Shown here piece after piece: positions 9,144-17,793 of a DNA stretch of 64,000 bases (position 1 is its first letter; each line of letters opens with the position of its first letter). The DNA comes from Pseudomonas cerasi (lineage in GTDB: Bacteria; Pseudomonadota; Gammaproteobacteria; Pseudomonadales; Pseudomonadaceae). The stretch covers positions 4,497,001 to 4,561,000 of the forward strand of contig NZ_LT222319.1 in the NCBI RefSeq assembly GCF_900074915.1, read 5' to 3'. The notes below the pieces were generated by a model. That model did no database searches. It had not been told where the DNA came from and worked only from the letters and a program-made list of their open reading frames with translations. Both the position numbers and the translations under genes were made by a program.

Positions 9144-10657
9144 GCTGCGCGCTCCTGTTCCAGGCCGATAAAGCGTCGCACGCGCGGATCGCCGTCCTGG
9201 CGGATAGTCGCGGGCGAGGCATCAGTGACCACATGGCCGTTCTCCATGAACACGATGCGATCGGAAATCGACAGCGCGAAATCCATCTCATGAGTGACGA
9301 TCAGCATGGTCATGCCCTCGGCAGCCAGATCCCGAATGACGTTGAGCACATCGCCGACCAACTCCGGGTCCAGCGCCGAAGTCGGTTCGTCGAAGAGCAT
9401 GATGTCCGGTTCCATCGCCAGAGCACGGGCAATCGCCACACGCTGCTGCTGGCCGCCCGACAATTGATGCGGGTATTTGTCGGCATGCGCCAGCAACCCG
9501 ACACGATCCAGCAGCGCATGGCCCTTGCGACGCAATTGAGCGGTGCTGGCCAGGCCGTGATAACGCGGCGCGAGAATGACGTTGTCGAGAATGGTACGGT
9601 GCGGGAACAGGTTGAAGTTCTGAAACACCATACCGATGCGCCGGATGCCCTGCCGGATCACCGGAGAGTCGGCGCGTTCTCCTGCGCGGATGAAGTCATT
9701 GCCGAACAGGACAATCTCGCCCTGATCGATGCTTTCCAGATTGTTGATCGTGCGGATCAACGAAGTCTTGCCGGAGCCGGACGGACCAATGATCGAAATG
9801 ACTTCACCGGGCCTGACCAGCAGGTCGATGCCCTTGAGTACTTCGTGGTTGCCATAGCGCTTGTGGATACCGCGCAGCAACAGGGCATCGGGTTGTCCCG
9901 GAACCGGCACGCAACGTGGCTTGCCAGACCCTGCGGGTTGGCGCAGGGCATCGGTCTGCGCATCCTCCAGGGTCTGTGCGTTTTTGCGCGACAAGTCCAG
10001 ATGACGCTCGGCCCATTGCAACAGCCAGCCAAACAGCGTGACGATCAGCACGTAGTACATCGCTACTGCCGCCAGGGTTTCCAGCACCAGAAAGTTTTGT
10101 GCGTAAAGGCGCTGGCCAACCAGCAGCAACTCGTTGAGCGAGATCACCGACACCAGCGACGTCAGTTTGACGATGGTCACGTATTCGTTGGTCAGCGTTG
10201 GCAGCGATATACGAATCGCCTGCGGAATGACCACCAGACGCTGCGCGCCCAGACCGCGAATGCCCAGCGCTCTGGCGGCTTCACGCTGGCCCTTGAGCAC
10301 TGACAGTAGCCCGCCTCTGTGAATCTCGGCCATGTACGCCGTTTCGGTCAGTACCAAGGCGATCAACCCGGAATAAAACGGCTGCGACAAGACACTGCTT
10401 GAGGCCGGAAACAGTTGCGGCAGGTTGTAAACGAACACCAGCAGCACCAGCAACGGGATGCTACGAAACAGCCAGATGTACAGACTGGCCGGCACGCGCA
10501 ACCACGCATGCGTCGACAGCCTGGCGCTGGCCAGCAGGAAACCCAGTGCCAGACCTGCCGTCCAGGACAGGACGCTGAGCTGAACCACCGTCAGGCAGGC
10601 TTTCCAGAAAGCCTGTACGGAGAACAGCGAGAAAAAATAGGCCCATTCGAATGCCAT
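9140..10657 (-). CDS. Polar amino-acid type ABC transporter, permease and ATPase fused in one chain
   Basis: 505 residues in one uninterrupted frame. Residues about 1-225 form a HisM/GlnP-type permease with five hydrophobic segments and the EAA loop (REAARALGIRGLGAQRLVVIPQAI). After a linker of about 40 residues comes a GlnQ-type ATPase. It has Walker A GPSGSGKT, Q-loop FQNFNLFPH, signature LSGGQQQR, Walker B IMLFDEPTSALD and the switch His in VTHEMD. Such proteins usually are separate subunits; the fusion means a homodimer could supply both permeases and both ATPases. The upstream gene encodes the matching periplasmic binding protein. Likely cargo is arginine or a related guanidino compound, inferred from the enzymes around it. 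Confidence 0.9.
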   Translation of the reverse strand: MAFEWAYFFSLFSVQAFWKACLTVVQLSVLSWTAGLALGFLLASARLSTHAWLRVPASLYIWLFRSIPLLVLLVFVYNLPQLFPASSSVLSQPFYSGLIALVLTETAYMAEIHRGGLLSVLKGQREAARALGIRGLGAQRLVVIPQAIRISLPTLTNEYVTIVKLTSLVSVISLNELLLVGQRLYAQNFLVLETLAAVAMYYVLIVTLFGWLLQWAERHLDLSRKNAQTLEDAQTDALRQPAGSGKPRCVPVPGQPDALLLRGIHKRYGNHEVLKGIDLLVRPGEVISIIGPSGSGKTSLIRTINNLESIDQGEIVLFGNDFIRAGERADSPVIRQGIRRIGMVFQNFNLFPHRTILDNVILAPRYHGLASTAQLRRKGHALLDRVGLLAHADKYPHQLSGGQQQRVAIARALAMEPDIMLFDEPTSALDPELVGDVLNVIRDLAAEGMTMLIVTHEMDFALSISDRIVFMENGHVVTDASPATIRQDGDPRVRRFIGLEQERAA

Positions 10658-10833
10658 GATGACCTCGGTGCAGCAGATGGATGGCGAAGGCCGAGCGGCG
10701 AACCGCTGTCGCCGCAGGACCGTCTCTGGCCGTTAAGCAGGCACCGCATTCGCGCAAGCAGCTCTTTGCCGGCTGCGCGATGCGCGCGCGTGACAAAAAG
10801 CCGCTGGCTGTGAAGTGTGCGGGCAGCCGTGAC

Positions 10834-11628
10834 TTACGCCGGTTCCAGGTTGTACTTGCTCAGCAGCTCACGGTACGCATCGCTCTGCTTGTAGCGCTCG
10901 ACCACATCGCGCAGTTTTTCAATCAGTTCGCCGTTGCCCTTCTTCACATAGATGCCCAGCGTCTGCGGGTAGAGGGACTTTTCAGAACTGATCACGATGC
11001 GGCCACGGGCCTTGTCGACGATCATTTTCGCCGCCGCCGAAATCTCCAGATGTGCCTGAATATTGCCGGAGATCAGTGCCTGCGACGCCTCTGCCGTGGT
11101 CGGAAACTCACTGATCGCGATTTCGCCCTTGTTCTGCCGGACGCAGTAATCGGCTGACACGGCCTTGAGCTGATTGATCCAGTTGGTGCCTTGCTGCAAA
11201 CCGACCTTCAGGCCGCACAAGTCTTCAGGCTGCTGGGGTTTCGCGGTGCTGTCGCTGCGTACCATGATGGCTGCGCCCACCTGCGCATATGGAATCGCCT
11301 CGGCCTGCCGGGTCCGCTCATCAGTGATGTACATGCCGGAAATGATGGTGTCGAAGCGGTTGGCGTTAAGGCCCAGGATCAGATTCGGAAAGCGTGTGTC
11401 GACGAACTCGACCTTCATACCGCCCAGTTGCCTGGCCAGCTCGTTCGCCACCTCGGGGTCAAAACCCACCACCTTGTCACCCTCGTAGGACTCGAACGGT
11501 GGATAGGAAATCTCCATGCCGACTTTCAGCGTACCGGGTGTGGCGGTGGGCGCAGCCTGAACGCTGCCGGCAAACAGGGCCAGGCCCAACAGACATGTGG
11601 CGAAGCGCGAAAACGTGGTGTTTGGCAT
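10834..11628 (-). CDS. Periplasmic amino-acid-type substrate-binding protein of the ABC transporter
   Basis: 264 residues from the ATG at 11628. A second in-frame ATG lies 9 bases upstream at 11637; 11628 is preferred because a GGA motif then sits at a workable distance. It has a signal peptide (hydrophobic core CLLGLALFAG, cleavage after VQA near residue 25) and then a family 3 solute-binding fold beginning LKVGMEISYPPFES. The GFDPEVANELARQLG motif and a hinge region of FDTIISGMYIT type mark it as a binding protein for polar amino acids. It lies 35 bases after the oxygenase gene and 176 bases before its permease/ATPase partner. The specificity residues cannot be read to a ligand by eye. Confidence 0.9.
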   Translation of the reverse strand: MPNTTFSRFATCLLGLALFAGSVQAAPTATPGTLKVGMEISYPPFESYEGDKVVGFDPEVANELARQLGGMKVEFVDTRFPNLILGLNANRFDTIISGMYITDERTRQAEAIPYAQVGAAIMVRSDSTAKPQQPEDLCGLKVGLQQGTNWINQLKAVSADYCVRQNKGEIAISEFPTTAEASQALISGNIQAHLEISAAAKMIVDKARGRIVISSEKSLYPQTLGIYVKKGNGELIEKLRDVVERYKQSDAYRELLSKYNLEPA

Positions 11629-11663
11629 AGTCGTCATTCCAGATTGAGGGAAAAGGCAGATCA

Positions 11664-12698
11664 CTAAGTCACGCTCTGGTTTTTCAGGTGCCCGAAGCTT
11701 GAAGGCTTTCTGGCGTGCTGAGGCAGGGCAAGCTGCCCATCGGCAACACGCTGGCGAAGGTATTGGTAGGTCTGCAAAGCCTGAGCCCACATGTGCTCGC
11801 CAATGGCGACAGGCGCGTAGTTCTGCTCGCCGTACGCGAACTGCGGCAGGGGTTTGATCAGGGTGTGGTAGTCGCAGGCATAGAAAAGCGGGAACGAATA
11901 ACGCTCTCGCTGGATCTTGCGCACGCGGTGCGCCGTGGCGACAAATGCACCCGCGGTCATTACCTCCAGCATGTCGCCGATATTGACCACAAAGGCCCCT
12001 TCCACCGGCGGCGCATCGATCCACTCACCCCGCTCGTTCATGACCTCCAGACCCGGCTGATCGGCCTGAAGAATGGTGAAACACTCATAGTCGGTGTGCG
12101 CGCCAATGCCTGGCGCGTCCTGGGCATCGCCATCGAACGGGTAGTGGATCAGGCGCAGCTTGGAAGGTGGAAAGCGGGCCATGTCATCGAAGGCATGCTC
12201 GTCCAGGTCAAGCGCCAGAGCAAAACCGCGGAACAACTGATGCCCCAGGGCGAATACCGCCTGATAGTAGGCCTGCACCGCCGCCCGAAAGCCCGGCAAG
12301 GCCGGCCAGTCGTTTGGCCCCAGCAGCGGTGTGCCGGCGAGTACCAATGGGTTGTCGGCGGGCACTTCAAAGCCGATGTCGAACGCCTCTTTATGGTCCG
12401 GCTTGCCAGTCCCGTACACTTCCTCGCCCTCGGGAACGAAGCCTTTGTGGCTCTGCGAAGCGCCGATGTAATGTCGCATCTTGGCGTCCAGCGGCTGGGC
12501 GAAATACTGCTCGGCAGCGCGGTGCAGATTCTCGATCAGTTCAGGCGCGATACCGTGACCGGTGATATACACAAAGCCCACACGCCGGGCCGCTTCGCCG
12601 AGAGCCTTGGCCACTGCCTGGCGATCGTCCAGACGTTCGCTGAACAGGCCGTGGATATCGACCAGCGGAACGTGGGTGAAAGCAGAAGGTTGACTCAT
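11664..12698 (-). CDS. 2-oxoglutarate/Fe(II)-dependent dioxygenase of the isopenicillin N synthase-like family
   Basis: 344 residues. A DIOX_N-type N-terminal domain (GFVYITGHGI at about 41-50) precedes the jelly-roll domain. The iron triad is HTD (His201, Asp203) and His257, and the 2-oxoglutarate-binding RYS pair is Arg266/Ser268. It therefore looks catalytically complete. The family includes penicillin synthases, plant hydroxylases and the P. syringae ethylene-forming enzyme, but this protein lacks that enzyme's longer insert between the HxD and distal His and is not a copy of it. Start ATGA-overlaps the TIM-barrel gene, so the two are coupled and probably act in sequence. Substrate unknown; a guanidino acid such as arginine or a homologue is inferred from context. 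Confidence 0.88.
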   Translation of the reverse strand: MSQPSAFTHVPLVDIHGLFSERLDDRQAVAKALGEAARRVGFVYITGHGIAPELIENLHRAAEQYFAQPLDAKMRHYIGASQSHKGFVPEGEEVYGTGKPDHKEAFDIGFEVPADNPLVLAGTPLLGPNDWPALPGFRAAVQAYYQAVFALGHQLFRGFALALDLDEHAFDDMARFPPSKLRLIHYPFDGDAQDAPGIGAHTDYECFTILQADQPGLEVMNERGEWIDAPPVEGAFVVNIGDMLEVMTAGAFVATAHRVRKIQRERYSFPLFYACDYHTLIKPLPQFAYGEQNYAPVAIGEHMWAQALQTYQYLRQRVADGQLALPQHARKPSSFGHLKNQSVT

Positions 12699-13555
12699 GG
12701 CAGCAGGCTCCCCGGACGGTTGAAAAGCGCAGAAAAGTGTTCACGCTCGGTACGGCCCATCCAGGCGTTAAGGCCCCACAGATCGGCTACTGGCACATTG
12801 GTGAACGGTAAATGATGCAGGTAGCCATCAGGCCCGAACTCCTGCGTCAGCGTGGTGCCGGCAAAGCCACGGGCGCGCTGCGAGCGCCAGATCGCTGCCC
12901 AGTGCTGCTGATGGAATGCCAGCGCGGCGGCGTATTCCGGCGCGGCCGGGTGCGGCACTTGCGGCCCTTGGTCATAACCGACCCGGGCCTGAATGTGATG
13001 CACACGCTCGACGAAAGCGCTGAGATCGTCGGCCGGGTCATCGAGCAAGCGCTCACAGGTCACCACCCAATGGCTGATATCACTGGTGAAACGCAGATCC
13101 GGCACCTGCTCGATCAATTGCAGGGTCAGCCATGGGTTGAACAGTGAACGCGCGCGGTGCGTCTCGAAGCTGCAGGTCAGGCCGCTGCGCCGGGCGATTT
13201 CCAGCGCTTCGCCAAAGAAATCCACTTGCTGAGCCAGCGGCCAGCGGTCGTTGCCGGCCAGCACATTGACAAACCGCGGCGCCAGTTCGGCAGCCTGTTG
13301 CAGCTTGCCGGCGAAATCCACCAGATGCTCGGCAGGCGTCGCCGCCTGCACCGGCAGCACTTGGCTGGAGGTGAATAGAGTGGCGATGTACGGCACGCAG
13401 TTATCCCTCAGGAACGCCGCGAACGCTGCACGCTCGGCTGTCTGCTCGGGGATGCGCGCCTCGAAGCCCTCGAAGCCCGCTTCACGCGCCTCAAGCAGCG
13501 CCTGCTGCCAAGTGCCGCGATAGCCCCACAGTGTACGAAAGAGTTCCAGTTTCAT
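12695..13555 (-). CDS. Sugar phosphate isomerase/epimerase-like TIM-barrel protein
   Basis: 286 residues from the ATG at 13555, which has GAGG about 7 bases upstream; the frame is also open to a TTG two codons earlier. The pattern is that of the AP-endonuclease family 2/xylose isomerase-like TIM barrel. It begins LELFRTLWGY, then GFEGFEARIPE, VNVLAGNDRW, a metal-type Glu in CSFETHRARS, DISHWVVT and VHHIQARVGY, and ends with LTQEFGPDGY. The acidic and His residues expected to hold a divalent metal are present at strand ends. The family includes isomerases, epimerases and dehydratases, so the reaction cannot be named. Coupled by a 4-base overlap to the downstream oxygenase. Confidence 0.75.
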   Translation of the reverse strand: MKLELFRTLWGYRGTWQQALLEAREAGFEGFEARIPEQTAERAAFAAFLRDNCVPYIATLFTSSQVLPVQAATPAEHLVDFAGKLQQAAELAPRFVNVLAGNDRWPLAQQVDFFGEALEIARRSGLTCSFETHRARSLFNPWLTLQLIEQVPDLRFTSDISHWVVTCERLLDDPADDLSAFVERVHHIQARVGYDQGPQVPHPAAPEYAAALAFHQQHWAAIWRSQRARGFAGTTLTQEFGPDGYLHHLPFTNVPVADLWGLNAWMGRTEREHFSALFNRPGSLLP

Positions 13556-13597
13556 GGGCAAACCTCGCCGCCTGTGCCCGCAGTGGCACAGCGCGGA

Positions 13598-15100
13598 TCA
13601 CGAATGGGCGGTGGCTGACGGGGTGGCGCTGCTGATGGCCTTGCGCCCCAGCATAGGGTGCGCCCCCTTGGGGCCATACACTGACACTGGCTCCGGAAAC
13701 GAGCGCAGCAAGGTCAGGTACAGCAGCGCCGCCAGTCCCAGAGTGATCGGCAGACTGATGTCGATGCCTGCGGCCAGTTCGCCCAGCGGCCCGACAAACT
13801 GGCCAGGCAGATTGACAAAGCACAGGCCCACCACCGCACTCGGAATCCACGCGCCCAGCCCGCGCCAGTTCCAGCCGTGGTGAAACCAGTAACGCCCGCC
13901 ACGCTGGCCACGGGTGAACACCTGCAAGTCATCGGCGTGGTAAAAACCGCGACGACTGATCAGGCCGAGGATCATCACCACCATCCATGGGCTGGTGCAG
14001 GTAATGATCAGCACTGCGAAGGTCGACACGCTCTGCACCAGATTAAAGGTGAAGCGACCTATGAAAATAAAGGCAATCGCCGCCACACCGATCAACAGCG
14101 TGGCTGCGGCTCGGTTGAGTAGACGCGGGAACATGCTCGACATGTCCAGTCCGGTGCCATACAACGCCGTGGTGCCGGTAGACAGCCCTCCGATCACCGC
14201 AATCAGGCACACCGGTAAAAAGAACCAGCCGGGTGAAATCGCCAGTAAGCCACCGACATAGTTGTTGGACTCGATGTAATGCGGCGCCTGAGTCGCGACC
14301 AGCGTCGCGGTGCACAGGCCAAACAGAAAAGGGATCAGCGTGCAGGCTTGAGCCGCGAGCACTGCCAGCATGATGTGCGATCTGGAGGTGTCGCGCGGGA
14401 TGTAGCGCGACCAGTCGCCGAGAAAGGCGCCGAACGAAACAGGGTTGCTCATCGCCAGCAAGGCCGACCCGGTGAAGGCCGCCCAGAAGCCCGGTTGCAG
14501 CAGATTGACGCTGCCGGCATAGCCCGGATCGAACGGCCCTGCAAAGGCCAGGATGCCCGACAGAAACAGCAGGCTGGATGCCCAGACCGCGACCTTGTTG
14601 ATCCACAGCATGAAGCGAAAGCCGAAGATGCATACGATCAGCACCAGCACTGCGAACAGCCCGTAGGCCAGCCCCAGGCTGGTATTGTTTTCCGGCAGGC
14701 CGACCAGCCGCTGAGCGCCGCCGACCAGCGCATCGCCAGAGCTCCAGACCGAAAGGGAAAAGAAGGCCACTGCGGTCAGCAGTGACAGAAACGAACCGAT
14801 GATGCGCCCGTGCACACCAAAATGCGCGCCGGAAGATACCGCGTTGTTTGTGCCATTGATCGCACCGAACAGGCCCATCGGCGCGAGGATCAACGCGCCC
14901 ATTGTCACGCCCAGAACGATCGCCCAGACGCCGGCCTGGAACGACAGCCCGAATAACACCGGAAAACTGCCCAGCACCGCCGTGGCAAAGGTATTGGCAC
15001 CGCCTAAGATCAGACGAAACAGATCGATAGGGGAAGCATCGCGTTGGGTGTCGGGTATCTGTTCCACACCAAAGGTTTCGATACGCGTCGAATGGCTCAT
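13598..15100 (-). CDS. NCS1 family nucleobase/cytosine permease-like transporter
   Basis: 500 residues with about 12 predicted membrane segments from residue 30 to 470. The NCS1 features are visible: an unwound first helix (LILGGANTFATAVLGSFPVLFGL), the conserved GAINGTNNAV region, and the NPVSFGAFLGDWSRYIP stretch of the cytosine/purine permeases. Known NCS1 members move nucleobases, hydantoins, allantoin or thiamine by proton or sodium symport. A transporter of this family also lies in the gbu region of P. aeruginosa, so uptake of a guanidino compound or its precursor is plausible here. It is preceded by a 371-base gap containing palindromes and followed after 42 bases by the TIM-barrel gene. 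Confidence 0.85.
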   Translation of the reverse strand: MSHSTRIETFGVEQIPDTQRDASPIDLFRLILGGANTFATAVLGSFPVLFGLSFQAGVWAIVLGVTMGALILAPMGLFGAINGTNNAVSSGAHFGVHGRIIGSFLSLLTAVAFFSLSVWSSGDALVGGAQRLVGLPENNTSLGLAYGLFAVLVLIVCIFGFRFMLWINKVAVWASSLLFLSGILAFAGPFDPGYAGSVNLLQPGFWAAFTGSALLAMSNPVSFGAFLGDWSRYIPRDTSRSHIMLAVLAAQACTLIPFLFGLCTATLVATQAPHYIESNNYVGGLLAISPGWFFLPVCLIAVIGGLSTGTTALYGTGLDMSSMFPRLLNRAAATLLIGVAAIAFIFIGRFTFNLVQSVSTFAVLIITCTSPWMVVMILGLISRRGFYHADDLQVFTRGQRGGRYWFHHGWNWRGLGAWIPSAVVGLCFVNLPGQFVGPLGELAAGIDISLPITLGLAALLYLTLLRSFPEPVSVYGPKGAHPMLGRKAISSATPSATAHS

Positions 15101-15471
15101 GTGTTGCTCCAGCGCCTGTCACGGTTGTTGTAAGGCCAGCGCAGGCACGCTGACCCTTTATAGCCGCCCGTTAACCACGGACGGGGGGTTTCCATTCAAT
15201 CGACTTCCGGCACACTTCCAACGTCAGCACGCGACTACACCGGTGCGTGAGTCTTGCCCACCGGTTCGCGAACCACATTCGCTCCCGCGAATGAAACGTG
15301 TGTCGTGCTCATTGTTATTGTTGCGAACAAACCATCCTTAAACCGATGTCACCACCGACAAGCGTGCGTGCGTGCCAGGCCAGCCATTGCCCGCTGTCGT
15401 AGCCGAACACAATCGTCTCGCACGCCTGCAACGACGTTCCTCAGCCGTACGGATCAACCCGGCTTCGCGAA
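15101..15471. promoter_or_regulatory. Intergenic region between gbuA and the permease gene, with palindromes
   Basis: 371 bases with no convincing gene. It holds a perfect 12-base palindrome GGTTCGCGAACC (15263-15274) and, one base on, an inverted repeat with arms CATTCGC and GCGAATG (15276-15293). Both share a TTCGC core. About 70 bases of AT-richer sequence separate them from gbuA-proximal DNA. These may be an operator or the 5' end of the permease transcript, making the transport/oxygenase genes a separate unit from gbuA. Nothing else is recognisable. Confidence 0.35.
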
Positions 15472-16431
15472 TCACCGGCGTATCACACCAGGCAGCACAC
15501 AGAGCATCTCGTAGAGCAGATTGGCACCCAGCAGCGAGGTGTTGCCGGTGGTGTCGTACGGCGGCGACACCTCGACCAGATCGCAACCAATCAAGTCCAG
15601 CCCCTGACAACCGCGAATGATTTCCAGCGCCTGAATCGTGGTCAGCCCGCCGACCTCCGGTGTCCCGGTGCCTGGCGCCCAGGCCGGGTCGATACCGTCA
15701 ATGTCGAATGACATATACACAGGACCGCCGCCGACCTTCTCGCGCACTTCTGCCATCAGCGGTGTCAATGACTTGTGCCAGCACTCTTCGGCCTGCACGA
15801 CGCGGAAGCCCTGTTTACGGCTCCAGTTGAAATCCTCAGCGGTATAACCCTGCGCACGCAGACCGATCTGCACAACACGGTTGCTGTCCAGCAGGCCCTC
15901 TTCCTGCGCACGGCGGAATGTGGTGCCGTGGGCGATCTTTTCGCCAAACATGTGATCGTTGACGTCGGCATGCGCATCGATATGCACCAGCCCGACCTTG
16001 CCATGCTTCTTGTGGATGGCGCGCAGGATCGGCAGCGTCAGCGTGTGATCGCCGCCCAGCGTCAGCGGCACGATGTCGTGGCCCAGAATCCGGTCGTACT
16101 CCTGCTCGATAATGCGTACTGCGTCCAGCAGGTTGAAGGTATTGATCGGCACGTCACCGATGTCTGCCACGTTCAGCGAATCGAACGGCGCGGCCCCCGT
16201 GGCCATGTTGTAAGGACGAATCATCACCGACTCGGCGCGGATCTGACGTGGCCCGAAACGAGTGCCGGAACGCAGCGAGGTGCCGATGTCCAGCGGAATG
16301 CCGACAAACGCGGCGTTCAGCCGGTCGAGCTCTTCAGCGCTCTGCACATGCGGCAAACGCAGCATGGTGGCGATACCGCCAAAACGAGGCATCTCGTTGC
16401 CGCTCAGGGGCTGGTGGAAAGTCGTGTCCAC
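15472..16431 (-). CDS. gbuA: Guanidinobutyrase (4-guanidinobutyrate ureohydrolase)
   Basis: Hydrolyses 4-guanidinobutyrate to 4-aminobutyrate and urea, the last guanidino step of the arginine transaminase/oxidase routes. 319 residues, the usual ureohydrolase length. Manganese ligands are seen as GGDHT (His129), HIDAHAD (Asp152, His154, Asp156) and SFDIDGIDPA (Asp243, Asp245). The sequence agrees almost throughout with what I recall of P. aeruginosa GbuA, including the opening HQPLSGNEMPRFGGIATML-type segment, which separates it from agmatinase. The start is a GTG with GAGG 7 bases upstream. Divergent from a LysR gene, as gbuA and gbuR are in P. aeruginosa. First gene of the leftward island. 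Confidence 0.93.
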   Translation of the reverse strand: MDTTFHQPLSGNEMPRFGGIATMLRLPHVQSAEELDRLNAAFVGIPLDIGTSLRSGTRFGPRQIRAESVMIRPYNMATGAAPFDSLNVADIGDVPINTFNLLDAVRIIEQEYDRILGHDIVPLTLGGDHTLTLPILRAIHKKHGKVGLVHIDAHADVNDHMFGEKIAHGTTFRRAQEEGLLDSNRVVQIGLRAQGYTAEDFNWSRKQGFRVVQAEECWHKSLTPLMAEVREKVGGGPVYMSFDIDGIDPAWAPGTGTPEVGGLTTIQALEIIRGCQGLDLIGCDLVEVSPPYDTTGNTSLLGANLLYEMLCVLPGVIRR

Positions 16432-16714
16432 TGGAGTGCCTCACCGTGTTGTCATTAATGTGAGGCCATTCTGGTGACGCCTGGCAGCCGGAAGAATCGC
16501 TGCAGACAAAAAATCAGTTCAGAGATTTCTAAACTATCCATGGATACACTCTGCCCCTGATCCTCTCCACACTCCCGCCGGCTTTGCACCTGCGTGAAGG
16601 GGCTCAGCCCACGGCAAGAACGTTACATACCCACTGCCTGAACATAGCGATACACGCCAGCCGGCCTGAACCGGAAATACCCGAGCCACGCTGCGCCTGC
16701 CATTGGAGACGCCA

Positions 16715-17608
16715 ATGTCCTCTGTCCTGCCTGACATCAAATTGCTGCGCATCTTCGCCAGCGTTGTGCGCCATCAGGGCTTCGCCGCCGCGCAGCAGGA
16801 GCTCAACCTCTCCACGTCTGCAATCAGCACCTACATGAGCCAACTCGAAAGCCAGCTTGGTCTGGTTCTCTGCCATCGGGGCCGCGGTGGGTTCAGTCTG
16901 ACCAGCAAAGGCGAATTGTTCCACCAGGAAACCCTGCGGCTGCTCGCTGAACTGGAGGGCTTCGAACGCTACAGCGCTGCCCTCAAGGGTGAACTGCGCG
17001 GCACCCTCAACCTCGGCGTTCTCGACTCCACTGTCAGCGACCCGGCCCTGCCGCTCGCGGACGTTATCGGCGCCTACAGCAAGGAGCACCCTGCCGTGCA
17101 CTTGCACCTGAGTGTTCTCAGCCCGGCGCAGTTGCAACTGGGCGTACAGGAAAATCGCCTGGACCTGGCCATCGGTGCCTTCTCGGTTCGTATGAGCGGC
17201 CTGATGTATCAGGCTCTCTATCGCGAACAACACTGGCTGTATTGCAGCGATCGCCATGAACTGTTCGACCAGCGCCGCATTCCGGCAGAAGTAATCACCC
17301 GGCAGCGTATGGTCGGACGCGGCTACTGGAGCCAGGCAGAACTGGCGCGGCATGGGTTCAAACATAGCGCCGCTACGGTGGAGTCGATGGAGGCCCAGCT
17401 GATTCTGGTGCTGTCGGGGGCGTATATCGGCTACCTGCCCGAGCATTACGCGCAATTCTGGGCGGATCAGAAACGCTTGAAGGTATTGCTGCCGACGACG
17501 TTCGGCTATCAGGCACCGTTTTCTCTGGCGTTGCGCAGGGGCAGATCGAGGGAACCGTTGATACAGAGCTTTCGTGATCGGCTCAAAGGCTGGTTCGAGG
17601 CGGGATGA
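16715..17608 (+). CDS. gbuR: LysR-type regulator divergent from gbuA (GbuR-like)
   Basis: 297 residues from the ATG at 16715, chosen because GGAG lies 6 bases upstream; the frame is open to a TTG four codons earlier. The N-terminal winged HTH covers about 5-65, with AAAQQELNLSTSAISTYMSQLE as its recognition region. The inducer-binding domain covers about 90-290. In P. aeruginosa the LysR protein GbuR activates gbuA in response to 4-guanidinobutyrate and is transcribed divergently from it; the same arrangement is seen here. The symbol rests on this position and family rather than on residue-by-residue recognition. The 283-base shared intergenic region should hold its binding sites. Confidence 0.82.
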   Translation: MSSVLPDIKLLRIFASVVRHQGFAAAQQELNLSTSAISTYMSQLESQLGLVLCHRGRGGFSLTSKGELFHQETLRLLAELEGFERYSAALKGELRGTLNLGVLDSTVSDPALPLADVIGAYSKEHPAVHLHLSVLSPAQLQLGVQENRLDLAIGAFSVRMSGLMYQALYREQHWLYCSDRHELFDQRRIPAEVITRQRMVGRGYWSQAELARHGFKHSAATVESMEAQLILVLSGAYIGYLPEHYAQFWADQKRLKVLLPTTFGYQAPFSLALRRGRSREPLIQSFRDRLKGWFEAG

Positions 17609-17793
17609 CAATGCGCAGCGGAGGCAATCGTCGCGCTCGGAAATAATCCGGGTACAAGCGCGATTTCACACGGAGTGGTAGACCGCTCCCCCCTCTTTTC
17701 AGCACACTGAGAAACTTGAAAAAAGCCAAATCAGCTTAGCGCCTGATTTACCGACGATAAACACAGGCAACCGTCAACAGGACGCCGGAACGC

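Noticed and set aside
7434..9293. 619-codon forward frame opposite the decarboxylase gene
   Set aside because: It mirrors a complete ThDP enzyme on the other strand and has no domain; high-GC third positions create such long antisense frames.
11664..12698. Ethylene-forming enzyme of P. syringae
   Set aside because: Same superfamily and similar length, but the sequence lacks the characteristic EFE segments and its insert before the distal His, and looks like a different oxygenase.
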